Shown here: positions 20,709 through 31,659 of the stretch, piece after piece
Layout: each line of letters starts with the position of its first letter
Numbering within the stretch: the stretch's first letter is position 1
Assembly: GCA_016110215.1 (NCBI GenBank)
Contig: JADWQD010000015.1
Coordinates: forward strand, 496,001 to 560,000
Source: Capronia americana
Taxonomy: Eukaryota; Ascomycota; Eurotiomycetes; Chaetothyriales; Herpotrichiellaceae
DNA length: 64,000 nucleotides
Direction of reading: 5' to 3'
Notes under the pieces: model-generated
Database searches by the model: none
What the model saw: the letters and a program-made list of their open reading frames with translations, nothing else
Told to the model about the DNA's origin: nothing
Made by a program: the position numbers and the translations under genes

Positions 20709-23700
20709 TTATGTAGTTTCTTCTGCAATGTCCACGACCCGTGGTTTGAATGCATCCAGCGGGATGGTCTCAGACTGTTCCCGAGGAGATCTTGAGGCGT
20801 CATATCGAACGAGGTGACCGCAACCATAGTCAATATAAAAGAGGGTGATGTTGCTGGCGCCTAAGGGTGCCACAGCAACTCTCCATCCTTCACCTTCTCC
20901 ACGGGAAGGACGTTTGGGGAGGCGGATCGGAATTCGCTCTGCACCCCAGGCCCTCGCGCTGTCCGATTGTTGGACAAGGTACACGTCATTGTCTTCGTTG
21001 ACCAAGATAAAACGAGGTCCTTCGCCGGGTATTGGAACTGCCGTACGGACACGTTCGAGGGAGCGCTCTATGCCGATTATCTCCTCGGAACCTTTAAGCC
21101 TAGGAGGTGGGGGCATGATCGTCCTGAGTTTTGGCCCTTTATGATGCGCCGAAGCCATGCCGACGATGTAAGTGGTTTGGCCCAATCTGTGGAAGCAGGG
21201 TATCGCTGTCAAACCAGGGTCCGATGAGATCTGATAGACGTTAGTTGCAAAGCCCCGAGGAGGATAGTTCTTCCGGACTACACAGGGACCTACCATCCTG
21301 ATCTTCTGTGAGCTGCGGCATGTATCCAGAGTTGGTCGACCTCCTCCTGCTCCGAAATCGAAGAGCCACATGTAGATGGTCCCTTCTTCAGGGCCATACT
21401 GTGTAGCCACCATCAGCTGGTTTCGGTCAGGAGAAAAAGATAAAGCCTGGCTGTGCAGCTTTTGCCCATTCCAGGATTCTTGATGCGCCTGGCTCGTTGA
21501 TCCTTGGTCAGGCTGCTTGCCCTTTGACGGCGGGGTCAAGGAGTATCTGCGGTAGTTCCCGGCCCAGTCGGCCAGAGTTGTCGAGATGATCCTCAGTTCA
21601 AAAGCTGTGCCAACAGCCAGCTCAGATCCATCATGAGAAAAACAGAGACTCCTGGGGCACTTGCTGAAAGACATCATGGACTGTCCCGCCGGTCCACCTG
21701 TTTCATCAAAAAGGGATAGTTGATATCCACCAGTCCCGTGGCTAACCGTAGCGAAGTGAGATGTCCCAGTGGCAGCAAGTATGATATTGTCTAAAAACTG
21801 TTCCTGACTCCAAGCATCGCTGGTCAGAGGTCTGCGGCAGATTCTGTGCCGAGACCAGACAATCAAATTTGAAGCGTCGGGACTGAGCGCATGCCACAAC
21901 TCAGGGATATGCTGGCGTGTCGCGCCATTGGACTGGCTGCGCTTGTGTGTTGAGCTGATGAGCTTCTTTGTGAAAGAGAGAGTCTTGCTCTTCATAGTCG
22001 CCTTGCTAGTGGTGGGTGGGCGGATTGACAATGGTACATCTGGGGTTAGAACGGGGGTCGACGTCGGCGTCGATGTTGTAGAAGGTGTCGCGTTCTCGTG
22101 TCGATTCGAGGAGGCCGCTCTGCTCGTGGTCGACCGATTTGAATCTTCAGGGTGCCTGGGCTCACTGTAGCCAGATTCAAGATCACCAGGGACATCTTCA
22201 GCGCTGGCTCGGTGATGATTCACAGCTGCGTAGGACCCAACAATTCTTTGCAGTGCTGCAGAAATCTCACACAACGGGGTTATCCTGCGTGCCGTCTGAA
22301 CAAACACTGGTGGATCGGAGTCATGGAAGGGACATCGAAAGTACAAATGGCGGTCAATGATATTGTGACCATTCTGTAAAGCCTGGCGTACGTCAGTGGT
22401 CTTGTCGACTTCGTGACTTGTGCATGTAATTCCTACCTCTCTAGCCTGGATATTGATATTGTCCATAAACGTGTGATAGTCAATCGGATGAAGCTCGTCA
22501 CAATCAAGCACGTAGACGGCATGTTGAGGGTCCGAACCCAGAGTATCCTCTGGCCGGCCCTGAGACACCCATGATTGGACCTGTGCAGTCCAGTGGTTCA
22601 AAATGTGCTGCAAATCCCCTTGGGTGTCGAAAACGAGAGAGTTTCGGAGGCGCAGCTCTTGGCATATCATAGAATAGAGAGAATGGTGCATGTTGAGAAT
22701 GACTGCCAGCATTGTCACGCTTAAATCCTGTCCCCTCCAGGTCAGTATCGGGCTGTCGAAGAATGGAGGGCCGGGTTCAACGTCATCCGCATAGTCGACG
22801 AAGGATGAAAGCGTTAGACTCCCATCGGGCGCATTTGTGTCCCTGGAGTCTTGTAGCTGGGTGCCGAGTTCTTTCCACTTGTCGAGAATAAGTCTAATGT
22901 CGTCTGAGGAAGCCGTCGAGTCTGAAAATCTGGACGTCGAGCCCGAAGAACTGTTGGACCAGTCTTGGTATGTATTCGGTCTCACTTGTTTGTAGCATTC
23001 GGCCATGATCATTAGTCGTAGATCTAGCAGAAGAAGGGCACTTTTGAAGGCCTGTCCACAACACCGCGTAATGCAATTGATGGCCTGAGGTACACACCTC
23101 GTCATGTCGAAATCGAGGGCAAACTGCATTATTAGCTCTGTATCCTTGGCTTCATGGGGTCGTCGACTTACACCTGGACGATCGGGTCTGTCGAGCGAGA
23201 CATGTTCGCCGCAACTGCTCTCTGCCTCCTCGTTACCGCGGAGACTGTCAATTGTATTTCGAAAGATGGATGAGCTCCAATCCCCTCCAGACACAGGGAT
23301 CTGATGTGAAATCCACCGTTGAACGCAGGCTTTGAGTTGAGGAATCCTGGGATCGGGCTGTGTGAGATCCCTCGCTCGCTCAATCGCAAGCGTAGACGCT
23401 CGGAAACCGGAGACAAAGGTTTGTTGAAGAACGGCGAGGGCAATGCGGCGGATATTTCGTGATACCCCGACGTTGCCGGATATCGCTGGGGCGATATATG
23501 CAAGACAATCGAGGCAGTCAACTAGACCATCAACAGAGACCAGGAAGTGGCCTGGGGGCTGGTAGTCGTCTGATGGATGGTATCGAATGCGCGTGCGTTG
23601 AATGTCAAAGATAGTCTTCAATAAGACGATATCTTTCAAGAAGCCTTCGTCGACCAGTTGCGAACCCCGAAGACCTTTCGGCCATAGTCGACCGAGGATT

Positions 23701-23990
23701 TCTTGGACGATAAATTCATGATCGTTCCTATCGATCAGTTCCGCCCACAATCGTGCGACTTCCTGGATCAGCGGCATGATTCGTGAGGCCAGACTTTTGG
23801 CCCCCAGCCTTGCCGCTGGCGACAGCAGAGATCTTGCCAATAAGTCTGCCCTGTGGGAGCTCAAAGTCCGGTTGATCAAGCGTGAGTAGGATCTTTATTT
23901 ACAAAGACTGCATTACCGAGAAGTCCAGGGTAGTGGAGTGGCGGGCTTCGACGGCGGAGGTGATGACTCTTGCTCACTGCCCGGTACCAT
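20709..23990 (-). CDS. Fungal protein with beta-propeller-like C-terminal half, unknown function
   Basis: My model is exons 23990-23917, 23850-23172, 23123-22437, 22382-21294 and 21230-20709 (about 1016 aa). The frame 23879-20709 is open throughout. However, three segments inside it have intron signals: 23171-23124 (GTAAGT, CTAAT, CAG), 22436-22383 and 21293-21231 (GTAGGT, CTAAC, CAG). I therefore treat them as introns of 48, 54 and 63 nt. A first 66-nt intron gives an ATG at 23990. The N-terminal half is mixed helical. A Ser/Thr/Pro-rich linker and a basic stretch follow. The last about 370 residues show WD-like strands (CFSHDGSELAVGTAFELRI, ALSFSPDRNQLMVATQY). No catalytic motif is seen. 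The gene converges on the permease with only 36 bp between the stops. Confidence 0.75.
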
Positions 23991-25223
23991 AATTTTTGCC
24001 TTGTATCGTTGCCTGGCTGGCAAGGGTGGAAGGAAGGTCAAGCCGCCCTCCCACTGGGCTCCCAGTTACGGAGTAGCGCCAGCCAGGATGTGATGGAGGA
24101 TGTGCAACAGCGGCACGTTCGCAAGCCACAGAGCCTACCCTGGCCAGCTGAAGCGAGCACTCCGAACGCCCAGAAACAGCCCGAATGACCGGATGGTATC
24201 TTCTTCAAGACCCCTGAACGGCGAAAGAATGTTATCGATAAGGTGACGCCCGTTGTGATTGCCGCTTGGTGGCCGCGAGGAGGGATGGCCTACACCGCGC
24301 GAGGGGAGGTTGGCGGTCTGGTGGTCTGGTCCTTTCATAGGTGCCTTCTATCGAGAGGCGATTAGCAACCTGGGCAAGCCTAGCCGATGTGAAACACACC
24401 TCCATCCTGGCAATGAGGCTGTCAAAGCGCGTGGCACAGAGCCTGAAGGCGTCACCCACAGTTCCGTCTGCATTCCAGGCGCAGCAGGGCGCACCAAACG
24501 TCAGGCTGGGAGGAAATTAATCTCGGGCGCGGAGTCAAACTGAGAACACGCCAACTCTGCTGCATCCTCGATTAGATCCTCGTCGCCTGTTGTCGATTCG
24601 GCGGGGCAGCCAATGGAAGCGACATGGTGACAGGATTGTGAATCCGCGCCGTTCTCTGTACTGGATCATTGCATCCCCGCTCTCTTCGCGATAGCACTTG
24701 CCATCCCTCAGAGTACCACATAGAAGCGTCATCGAGGCAGCTGTAACAGAGGCTGAGGTTGAAGTAAAAGAGAACCGAATGCTTGGGAAGGATTATCGCA
24801 CGTGGATCGAGGTTTCATCCGCTTAGGTTCCCGCGCGACCGACCCTCAGTCTCCCATGAAAACGGATTCATTTGCTGTCACTGACCCGTGTTGGCCTATC
24901 TTCTAATACAGCACCCCCGTTCATTACAAGAAAAAATGATTCCAGAACTGTGTAATTCGCACGGCCAGACAGAACTACTCTACGTCTTCGATTCTGTCAG
25001 GCCTGAAATAGGCAAGGCCTTCCCCTTCCCTTGTAGCAAGGCTGATATGATGCCGGGCGCGATTTGCTCCTGTCAACAAGAAAGGCTCGACGGTCCAGCC
25101 ATAGACCGATAGACTTCTGCAATGGTGATAAACCGCCCTTGAATGCTCACAGGCGCCGTTCTCGCACATAAAGATGCGGAACGAACATCCTTCCCATCAT
25201 TGATGAAACACCGCCCATTCCAC
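23991..25223. other. Intergenic, nothing recognised
   Basis: 1.2 kb lie between the start of the propeller-like gene and the stop of the dienoyl-CoA reductase gene. Short open frames on both strands lack protein-like content. Confidence 0.5.
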
Positions 25224-26272
25224 TCACAGCTTCGCACCCTCCTTCTTTTTCTTCAAGCCCCCAACACCATCAACCTCCGCTCCACTAAGAATGAAGTCGG
25301 GATACTCAAAATCTCCACCCGGTGACCCGGCACCGATATGCCACGCTCCACCATCGACGACAAGTCGATCGCCAGAGACATAATTCCCAGCATCGCTGAA
25401 CAGAAACACGGTCGCATCAGCAATCTCCTTGATCGAACCCCATCGTCCGACCGGGATGCGCTTCCCAGCGTTCGACGAATCGCCCGATTTATGTCTCTTG
25501 GAAAGCCGATCCATTCCCTCTGTCCCCGCGATTGGACCCGGTGCGATGATATTGGAAGTCACCCCCAGGGGACCGTATTCTATCGCCACGTTTGCGCTAA
25601 GGGCGTCGACTCCCGCTTTTGCGACCGCCACATGTGTTTGCAACGGCAGGCCGGTATAGTGGATCGTTGCGCTGACGTAGATGATACGACCTCCTGGGCC
25701 GGATGTTTCTGTCTCTGACTTGGGGAGCGTAGACGTGGCATTGTGTTTCTTCGCCGAGGCAACAAGATGAGGGAGGCAGATTTTCGTGACGTTGTAGGAG
25801 CCGAGGATATCGATGTCCATGACGGACTTGAAGGCGTTGGGGGAGAGCTGGGCGAGAGGCGCCAGGAAGTTGCCCGCTGCACCTGCGCTGTTGCGGCACG
25901 TCGTTAATACTGGCCCGGTCGACGGATAACCAAAGGAGGGGAAGTGACTTGAACTTACATCAAGAAATCAATCCCACCGAATACCCTCACACATTCGTCG
26001 ACCGACTTCTGCAGGCTCTCCACGCTCCGCACATCGATGTTCCCGATGCCCAGCACTTTACTCCCCGGTCGTGCTGTCTCTATATCTTTCGCGACCTTCT
26101 CCGTCTTCTCTTTATTCCTTCCGACAATGCACGCGTTCGCGCCCAGGTGCACGAGTGCCCGAACTTGCGCACTGCATATCGAGCCGTTTCCACCGGTGCA
26201 GAAAACGACCTTGTCCCGAAAGACATCGGGTTTCCAGACGGAGGAGATATATTCGGAGGGTTGGAGTGGCAT
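25224..26272 (-). CDS. Peroxisomal 2,4-dienoyl-CoA reductase (SDR family)
   Basis: Exons 26272-25959 and 25887-25224 are joined across a 71-bp intron with the standard donor GTAAGT, giving 325 aa. The NADPH-binding motif TGGNGSI (residues 26-32) and IVGRNKEK match SPS19/DECR2-type reductases. The usual SDR Tyr of YxxxK is replaced, with His preceding the retained Lys in THVAVAK; this substitution is typical of this subfamily. The block GPIAGTEGMDRLS and the RWGSIKEIADATVFLFSDA segment are also characteristic. The protein ends GAKL, a PTS1 variant. It should reduce 2,4-dienoyl-CoA to 3-enoyl-CoA during peroxisomal oxidation of polyunsaturated fatty acids. A CCTCGG hexamer (minus strand, 26581-26586) lies upstream. 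Confidence 0.92.
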
Positions 26273-27294
26273 TGTGGACGTCAGTAACTGTGAATGGATG
26301 ACGGATACGCAGAGGGAACCGTGGAACTTCAGTGGTGTCGAGGGGTCGACAAGAGGTGGGTGGGATCACGGAGATGCAGAAATTGAGGTCTGGGAGGGAA
26401 AGACTATGGTACTTATATCAGCCTTGAGAAGATAAGCATATATACCAGTCGCCAATGCTCTTGTAGGGCAGAGCAACGGCCGAGTCTGCGCCTTGGGGTT
26501 CAACGGCCGTAATATTCAATGTTGCATGGAAGAGAGAGCTTCGAGTCGCGGCTGCCGACCAAGGCTCCGCCCGCGCGGGACCGAGGCTGACGAGGCTGGA
26601 ACGCGGTGCAGCCGTGCAAGGCTGTACTCGTCGGATTAGTAATTATTCCCCGGATTTTGCTTCTGCTTGCACGCTCGGCCTAACAATAACTAGCCGAAAT
26701 AAAATAACGGCGCTACTACTACCAGGAGGGCAATGGATGTAATATGCGACAGAACCCCGGACTTTGCACCTGACGGCGTGCTTAAGAGGACGCGCGGCGA
26801 CATTTTTCCGCATCCACCACGCGCACTTTATTCAGTGGAGAGAATGGCTAAATCATATGCCCTTTCGACCAACCCGGGGGATAATTATCTCTCCTCGCCG
26901 ACGAAGTCGCATTTCCAGCAGGACCAAAGCAGGTTCCTCGAGCTTCCCCAATATCATCTATCGAGTGATCAAGTCTGTAGTCGTGTCGCTTTGACTTCAC
27001 TTCGTTTTCGCTTGCTGCTCGTTCTTGATCGGGACTTACAGGGGGAAGATCCTGGCATACCTAAAACTGAAGCAGTTGCATTGTTCACTGTCCAGGCTCC
27101 CACCAGTCCAGATTCACCGACATCGTGCCCAAGGCCGTCATCTCTCGGTCACTCAGCACAGCAGCAGGACGTCCGTCATGACCATCCGAGCGGTCTGATA
27201 GGTCAAGGTCCTCAACGTCCACATCAGCATCACACCTAGGCCCAGCTGCACCGTCTCCTTCTCCAGGCGCTCCGTGACCTTCATGTGAAAGTCT
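26273..27294. other. Intergenic, promoter of the dienoyl-CoA reductase
   Basis: No gene is supportable here; one 168-codon frame at 26733-27239 has no recognisable motif. It contains CCGAGG at 26581-26586 (CCTCGG on the minus strand), about 310 bp upstream of the reductase ATG. Confidence 0.45.
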
Positions 27295-30200
27295 CTAACT
27301 GTTCTGCCAATTATCCAGCGCCGCCGCATCCGCGACAACCCACTGCGGTTGCGGTATTGGCGTCTGCGGCGTTCGCGTATCCCCTGCTCCGGTCCCAGCC
27401 TGTGGCACCCCTGTATCGACCACGTTGTTCGTAACGCCATTCATAACGCCATGCGCGCCATTGACGCCCGCCTCCTCACCAAACATAACGTCCTCCCCGT
27501 CCCCAATCCTTAACCCCGCCAGTCCCCACCCAAGCGCATCCAGCTCCCTCTGGAAGAAGTCCCGCTCATCATCGTCAATGTCATGCAAATCGTCATCCTC
27601 TTCTGCTAACTTGGCTTCTGTGCCTTTCTTGCCCTTACGCGTGACGTCCGGATATCGCCGCTTTTGCCACCAGAATGTCAGGCCACGGAGCGCCCATTCT
27701 AGGGGCACGGCTTCGTCAACTTCCCCTTCCACGTTGGCGTCGTGCATACCGGCGAGCCATTCATCGCGGAGTTCGGGACGGCAATGTAGATAAATTGCCG
27801 TGATGACGCGCATGTTACTTTGGCGCCACTTTCGGCCGCAGTAGGGGACTTGAGACTTGAAAAGTTTGAGCACGTAAAGTCGCAATGTAGGGTCAGGGAC
27901 GCGCAGCACACGACGTAGGATTTGTGACGACTTGAACTGCACGAGGAAGAGGATGCGGTGGGATTTTCCGCGTGTGAGTTTCTGCAGAACTCGCAACAGG
28001 TGGATCGAGGTTTGGAATTGGCGGAATGAGAAGGTCGTTATGGGCGTTGGAGGGATCGGGCCTAGGGGGTTGCCGAGTTCGTCGACGGAAGGGCGGATTG
28101 GGTCGGTGGTTTGTTGCTGTTGCGTGTCTTGAGTCTGTTCAGTGGAAGCTTGGCCGCCCGAGTTCGCCGTGGGTGAATGCCTGTGTCGTGTAATGGGTGG
28201 TGGAATGGCTTCATCGCCATCTGATGCTTCTGATCTTTCGTCTGGGCTGGTGGGTGAGAGTGGTGGGTGGTCTGAATGGACGTGGCAGTAGTGCCACACG
28301 CTCAAGTCGTCACGATCGTACTTGAACGACACAAGCTCCTCCAAGTTCTGATGGGCAAAGTACTTCAACGTGAGTTGCACATAGTTAGAGTCTAGAAGCA
28401 GTTGTGTCATGTACTCGAACTTCAGCACGTGGGAGACCTTGAACCATTTTAGAAGGAGAAATATGGCGCCCGAGATGGCTTTCTGGCTGATCTCTCGGGA
28501 CCGGACGTTATCCAAATCTTCTAGCGTCATTTCATTCGGTCGAGGAGGCGGGGGAGGGATGGGCAATGTTTGGTTTTGAGCCATGTTCGAGTTCGACTTG
28601 GTGCGGTTGAGGCCGCCTGATTGCGTGGATTCTTGCGCGCCTCCGTTGCGGACTGCAATGTCTTGTACGTTTGTGAGCATGACTTTCATCATCACGATGA
28701 CCAAGGACTGCAGGTCGGGAAGAGCGTAGTGGAAGAAATCGTCAACGGCCAGCATGCGAGAGCGGAGATCGGAGTCTTCGAGACGCTCGAGCCCTTTCTC
28801 CTCTTCGCTTTCCCCGTCCGTGTGATCCTTCGCTGCGTCCTTGATATCTCCTTTCCAACCCCTTTCGTACTTTAGGAACAAATCCCGTTCTTTCCACAGC
28901 TGGCGCATCGCTCGCGTCATCCGCATACGACTGGCGAACAGCTCTCCGGCTTCGATGATTGAAAGAGGAACGTCACTGCCTTCCCATCTTTTGCCCACCA
29001 TCATGTCTTGTATCTGTGTCGAGCCTTTTCCACCGATTTTGTCACTGGTGCTGTCAAGGGGAGGATACAAGAACGGAAAATTCTGATTGGTTTGGTAATT
29101 CTGTTTCTTTCCAGCTTTGCCACCGGGACCGACCGGAGACGGGGGTGGAGAAGGGGCGGGCGTCGCGATGTGGACAGGCTGGTGGAAGATTGACCTTGCG
29201 CCAGGTAGATTCGAATTTGCGACATTGGAGATGTCATTCCGCGAATTGGTTGTCAGGGGCGGAAGCATGGTTTTCTGCTCGAGGTCCAAGGGTATGATGT
29301 TAGGGGGAGGGTTATAAGCTGGGTATTTCGAGGTGATCTCTTGACGAAAGGCGTGGTAATCCAGAGGAGATGCAGTGAGCTTTGGATGGGCGGCATCCGC
29401 GGAGAAGGGATCCTCACGCGGCTGGAGTATGCTTTTGATCTTTTCGAGGGGCCCAGAAGCATCTCCAAACAACAGCAGAATGGACTTCCAGAACAATTGC
29501 AATGCATGCATGAGGGGTATATTGTACGTTTCATCCCACCGTAATCGTGAAATCATGCCGACGAGAAAGACAAGAAAGTTAGGTTGTAAAGAAGATATGG
29601 TGCGTCGGATAGCCTGTCCAGCAGCTGTCTCCATCCGGACCCTTGCTGACTCGATCAGGAGATAGAAGCAAGACAGGCATAGGCTGAGCTCCCGGTACTC
29701 GTTCTCGCCAAAGGCTCCTTCGGAAGTATCCTCGACATCGTCGGGCTGCGAAAGACGGATAGCATCGGGCGCCTGTGATGCTTGGATCAAACAGCTGTAA
29801 ATGTGGGGGATGAGTACAGTCTGTTGCACAATGTCGGCCCCTTTCTGCATCCACTCAACTTGGATAAGATTTGAGGGCTCGGATTCGGTCTCAAAGTCGT
29901 CATCGGTCGAGGGCCCCTTTGTCTCTAAGCCCGAAGTCATGCTCCACGTCCCCATCAAAATGTAATAGACGCAGGACAGAGCCTCGACCCGGGGCGTATA
30001 GTCTCCGTCATCGAGGTCATCGGCCAAGCTCGAGGCAAATCTGTGCCGTCGGTCATCGCTTACGGCGGACCATTTCGAGTCCTCCGAGATTCCTTCCGCT
30101 TTGCAGAACGCCATCCATTTGGCCTCGAAAGCCTCCAGAGAAGCGAGCAGATACTGTCGGTCCTGGTCAAGCTCGGTGTAATGAAACCACTCATCAATTT

Positions 30201-30441
30201 CGGACTCAAAATCTTCGGCGTCTTTGTACTGGAAAGAATAGGGCGTTGCCTCTGATTTCGGGAACTGACTGACCAGCTGCCTCAACTGAGGAAGGCTCAG
30301 CGAGTCTGTAGGATCTGAGGATGGCGGGGGAGCTGGCGGCGGTTGTGATGGAGGGGGCGGTGGTGCGGGTGTCGACGTCTCGCGGCGGAAAGCCGGCCTT
30401 TTCGGCTTTGCATCAACCTCGTCGACACTAATACTATCCAT
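27295..30441 (-). CDS. FAR11: Far11/STRIP-type STRIPAK complex subunit (HAM-2 homologue)
   Basis: A single 1048-codon exon. After a Pro-rich N-terminal tail comes the conserved block SFQYKDAEDFESEIDEWFHYTELDQ, then SLEAFEAKWMAFCKAEG, typical of the N1221 domain of Far11/STRIP1 proteins. The C-terminal third (from about residue 600) matches the DUF3402 part, including KWFKVSHVLKFEYMTQLLLDSNYV, LLRVLQKLTRGKSHRI and RLYVLKLFKSQVPYCGRKWRQSNM. The family scaffolds the striatin-interacting phosphatase and kinase complex. In Neurospora (HAM-2) and Sordaria (PRO22) this complex controls hyphal fusion and fruiting-body development. Length is normal for the family. A long acidic, charged linker interrupts the two halves. 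The gene lies head-to-tail behind MED11. Confidence 0.93.
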   Translation of the reverse strand: MDSISVDEVDAKPKRPAFRRETSTPAPPPPPSQPPPAPPPSSDPTDSLSLPQLRQLVSQFPKSEATPYSFQYKDAEDFESEIDEWFHYTELDQDRQYLLASLEAFEAKWMAFCKAEGISEDSKWSAVSDDRRHRFASSLADDLDDGDYTPRVEALSCVYYILMGTWSMTSGLETKGPSTDDDFETESEPSNLIQVEWMQKGADIVQQTVLIPHIYSCLIQASQAPDAIRLSQPDDVEDTSEGAFGENEYRELSLCLSCFYLLIESARVRMETAAGQAIRRTISSLQPNFLVFLVGMISRLRWDETYNIPLMHALQLFWKSILLLFGDASGPLEKIKSILQPREDPFSADAAHPKLTASPLDYHAFRQEITSKYPAYNPPPNIIPLDLEQKTMLPPLTTNSRNDISNVANSNLPGARSIFHQPVHIATPAPSPPPSPVGPGGKAGKKQNYQTNQNFPFLYPPLDSTSDKIGGKGSTQIQDMMVGKRWEGSDVPLSIIEAGELFASRMRMTRAMRQLWKERDLFLKYERGWKGDIKDAAKDHTDGESEEEKGLERLEDSDLRSRMLAVDDFFHYALPDLQSLVIVMMKVMLTNVQDIAVRNGGAQESTQSGGLNRTKSNSNMAQNQTLPIPPPPPRPNEMTLEDLDNVRSREISQKAISGAIFLLLKWFKVSHVLKFEYMTQLLLDSNYVQLTLKYFAHQNLEELVSFKYDRDDLSVWHYCHVHSDHPPLSPTSPDERSEASDGDEAIPPPITRHRHSPTANSGGQASTEQTQDTQQQQTTDPIRPSVDELGNPLGPIPPTPITTFSFRQFQTSIHLLRVLQKLTRGKSHRILFLVQFKSSQILRRVLRVPDPTLRLYVLKLFKSQVPYCGRKWRQSNMRVITAIYLHCRPELRDEWLAGMHDANVEGEVDEAVPLEWALRGLTFWWQKRRYPDVTRKGKKGTEAKLAEEDDDLHDIDDDERDFFQRELDALGWGLAGLRIGDGEDVMFGEEAGVNGAHGVMNGVTNNVVDTGVPQAGTGAGDTRTPQTPIPQPQWVVADAAALDNWQNS

Positions 30442-30836
30442 GATCGAGGAGATACAGTGACATGAGCCCGTCTACGTTAAAGTTGAGGTATATGCACAAG
30501 AGAAGCAGAGTACCCTTGGAAGATGGAAGGTTGAAAGCGTGAAGTCGCGCCATTGACCATTTGCCAAGCTTTGACATGATTGGGCCACCGCTACCGAGTC
30601 CCGTCTGTCCGTCGACAGCAGAGTCAAGCAGAGGAACTACAGAAGGGCAAGAGGCGGGTTCTTTCGATTGTTCACTGCGATGATGTCTCCCTGCGCCCAT
30701 CCATACCGTGCGGCATTCGTCTGCCAAGTGGCGTCTTCGTGGCCACTGCGCACCATCGCCCGATGGCTTGATGGTCGTTGCCTTTGCCAGTAGATGCGTG
30801 TTACACCATGTCATCACGACGCTGACGGCTCTAACT
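30442..30836. other. Intergenic between MED11 and FAR11
   Basis: 395 bp hold the end of MED11 and the promoter of FAR11, both on the minus strand. An opposing frame has no protein-like content. Confidence 0.5.
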
Positions 30837-31355
30837 TCAGGCAGTGTCCTTGTTATGGCGTTCGACCCATTCCCGCGCCTGCGCCAGAAGTTCCTTCTTC
30901 ATTCCAACCCCAACCTGGTCACTGGCTCTAGCATTGAGCCAACTTGGATCGAGAGGACCGCCACCGACTCTGGCTAGACTGTTGTCCCCACCTGCCGCTC
31001 GTCCTCTTCTCGCGTCTTTTTCATCGCCGGGCCTAATGAGCTCTGCTTCCTCCAATGCATAAACTTGACGGCGGAGCCGAACCTCAATAGAGGAGAGTGT
31101 AGAGAAATAAGTCTCTGCGGCTGTGGAAAACGCTGCTCTGGCGCTTGTGGCGTTTCGAAGAGCCGCCTCGTGCTTTTTCGTTGACGGCGAATTTGAGAGG
31201 ATGGCGATGGCATCGGATGCCGCGGAGAGCAGTGTAGAGACAGATCGATCAATGTCGTTCAGTTCGGCGATTCGAGCGGCGGGTGTAAAGACTGGGACCT
31301 CGCCCTCGTTTGGTGATTCATCCTCCATATTGGCGTGTGGGAGGATGTTGGCCAA
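30837..31355 (-). CDS. MED11: Mediator complex subunit 11
   Basis: A single exon of 172 codons. The core ARIAELNDIDRSVSTLLSAASDAI, followed by a second helix with FSTAAETYFSTLSSIEVRLRRQVYALEEA, is the two-helix signature of Med11, a head-module subunit of Mediator. Med11 forms a four-helix bundle with Med22 and contacts RNA polymerase II and TFIIH. The protein is longer than yeast Med11 because of a Gly-rich loop and a C-terminal helix ending in WVERHNKD, as in other filamentous ascomycetes. Met10 at 31328 is an alternative start; I kept the first ATG. It shares a 304-bp divergent promoter with TAF5. Confidence 0.9.
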   Translation of the reverse strand: MANILPHANMEDESPNEGEVPVFTPAARIAELNDIDRSVSTLLSAASDAIAILSNSPSTKKHEAALRNATSARAAFSTAAETYFSTLSSIEVRLRRQVYALEEAELIRPGDEKDARRGRAAGGDNSLARVGGGPLDPSWLNARASDQVGVGMKKELLAQAREWVERHNKDTA

Positions 31356-31659
31356 AGTGCAGCCGCCGGTCGCGCATATTTCAGCACAAACTCAACACTG
31401 TAAGTGGCGAGGAGGAGGAGGACGCGTTGAAGGAACCCTCACTGCCTGAGTAACGGCATAGTCACTGGCAGTTCTGTATTTCGTAACTTAGCCGAAGACG
31501 CTAAAACTGGTAAAGCGGCATCCTGCATTAACGTAGCCTTCCAAGTCAATCGCCCTTCAGACAAACTTCATCTTGTCGTCTTCGCACAACAACTGTAGTC
31601 GCAACTCTCATTCTTGACCAGTTCATTATTGCCGTGCTGTGCATGATCACACAATAACA
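31356..31659. promoter_or_regulatory. Bidirectional promoter of MED11 and TAF5
   Basis: 304 bp separate the two divergent start codons. The region must serve both genes. No canonical TATA box is evident at the expected spacing on either side. Confidence 0.6.

Noticed and set aside
26733..27239. 168-codon open frame upstream of the dienoyl-CoA reductase
   Set aside because: No motif, mixed low-complexity composition and no splice or start context; most likely a chance frame in GC-rich DNA.
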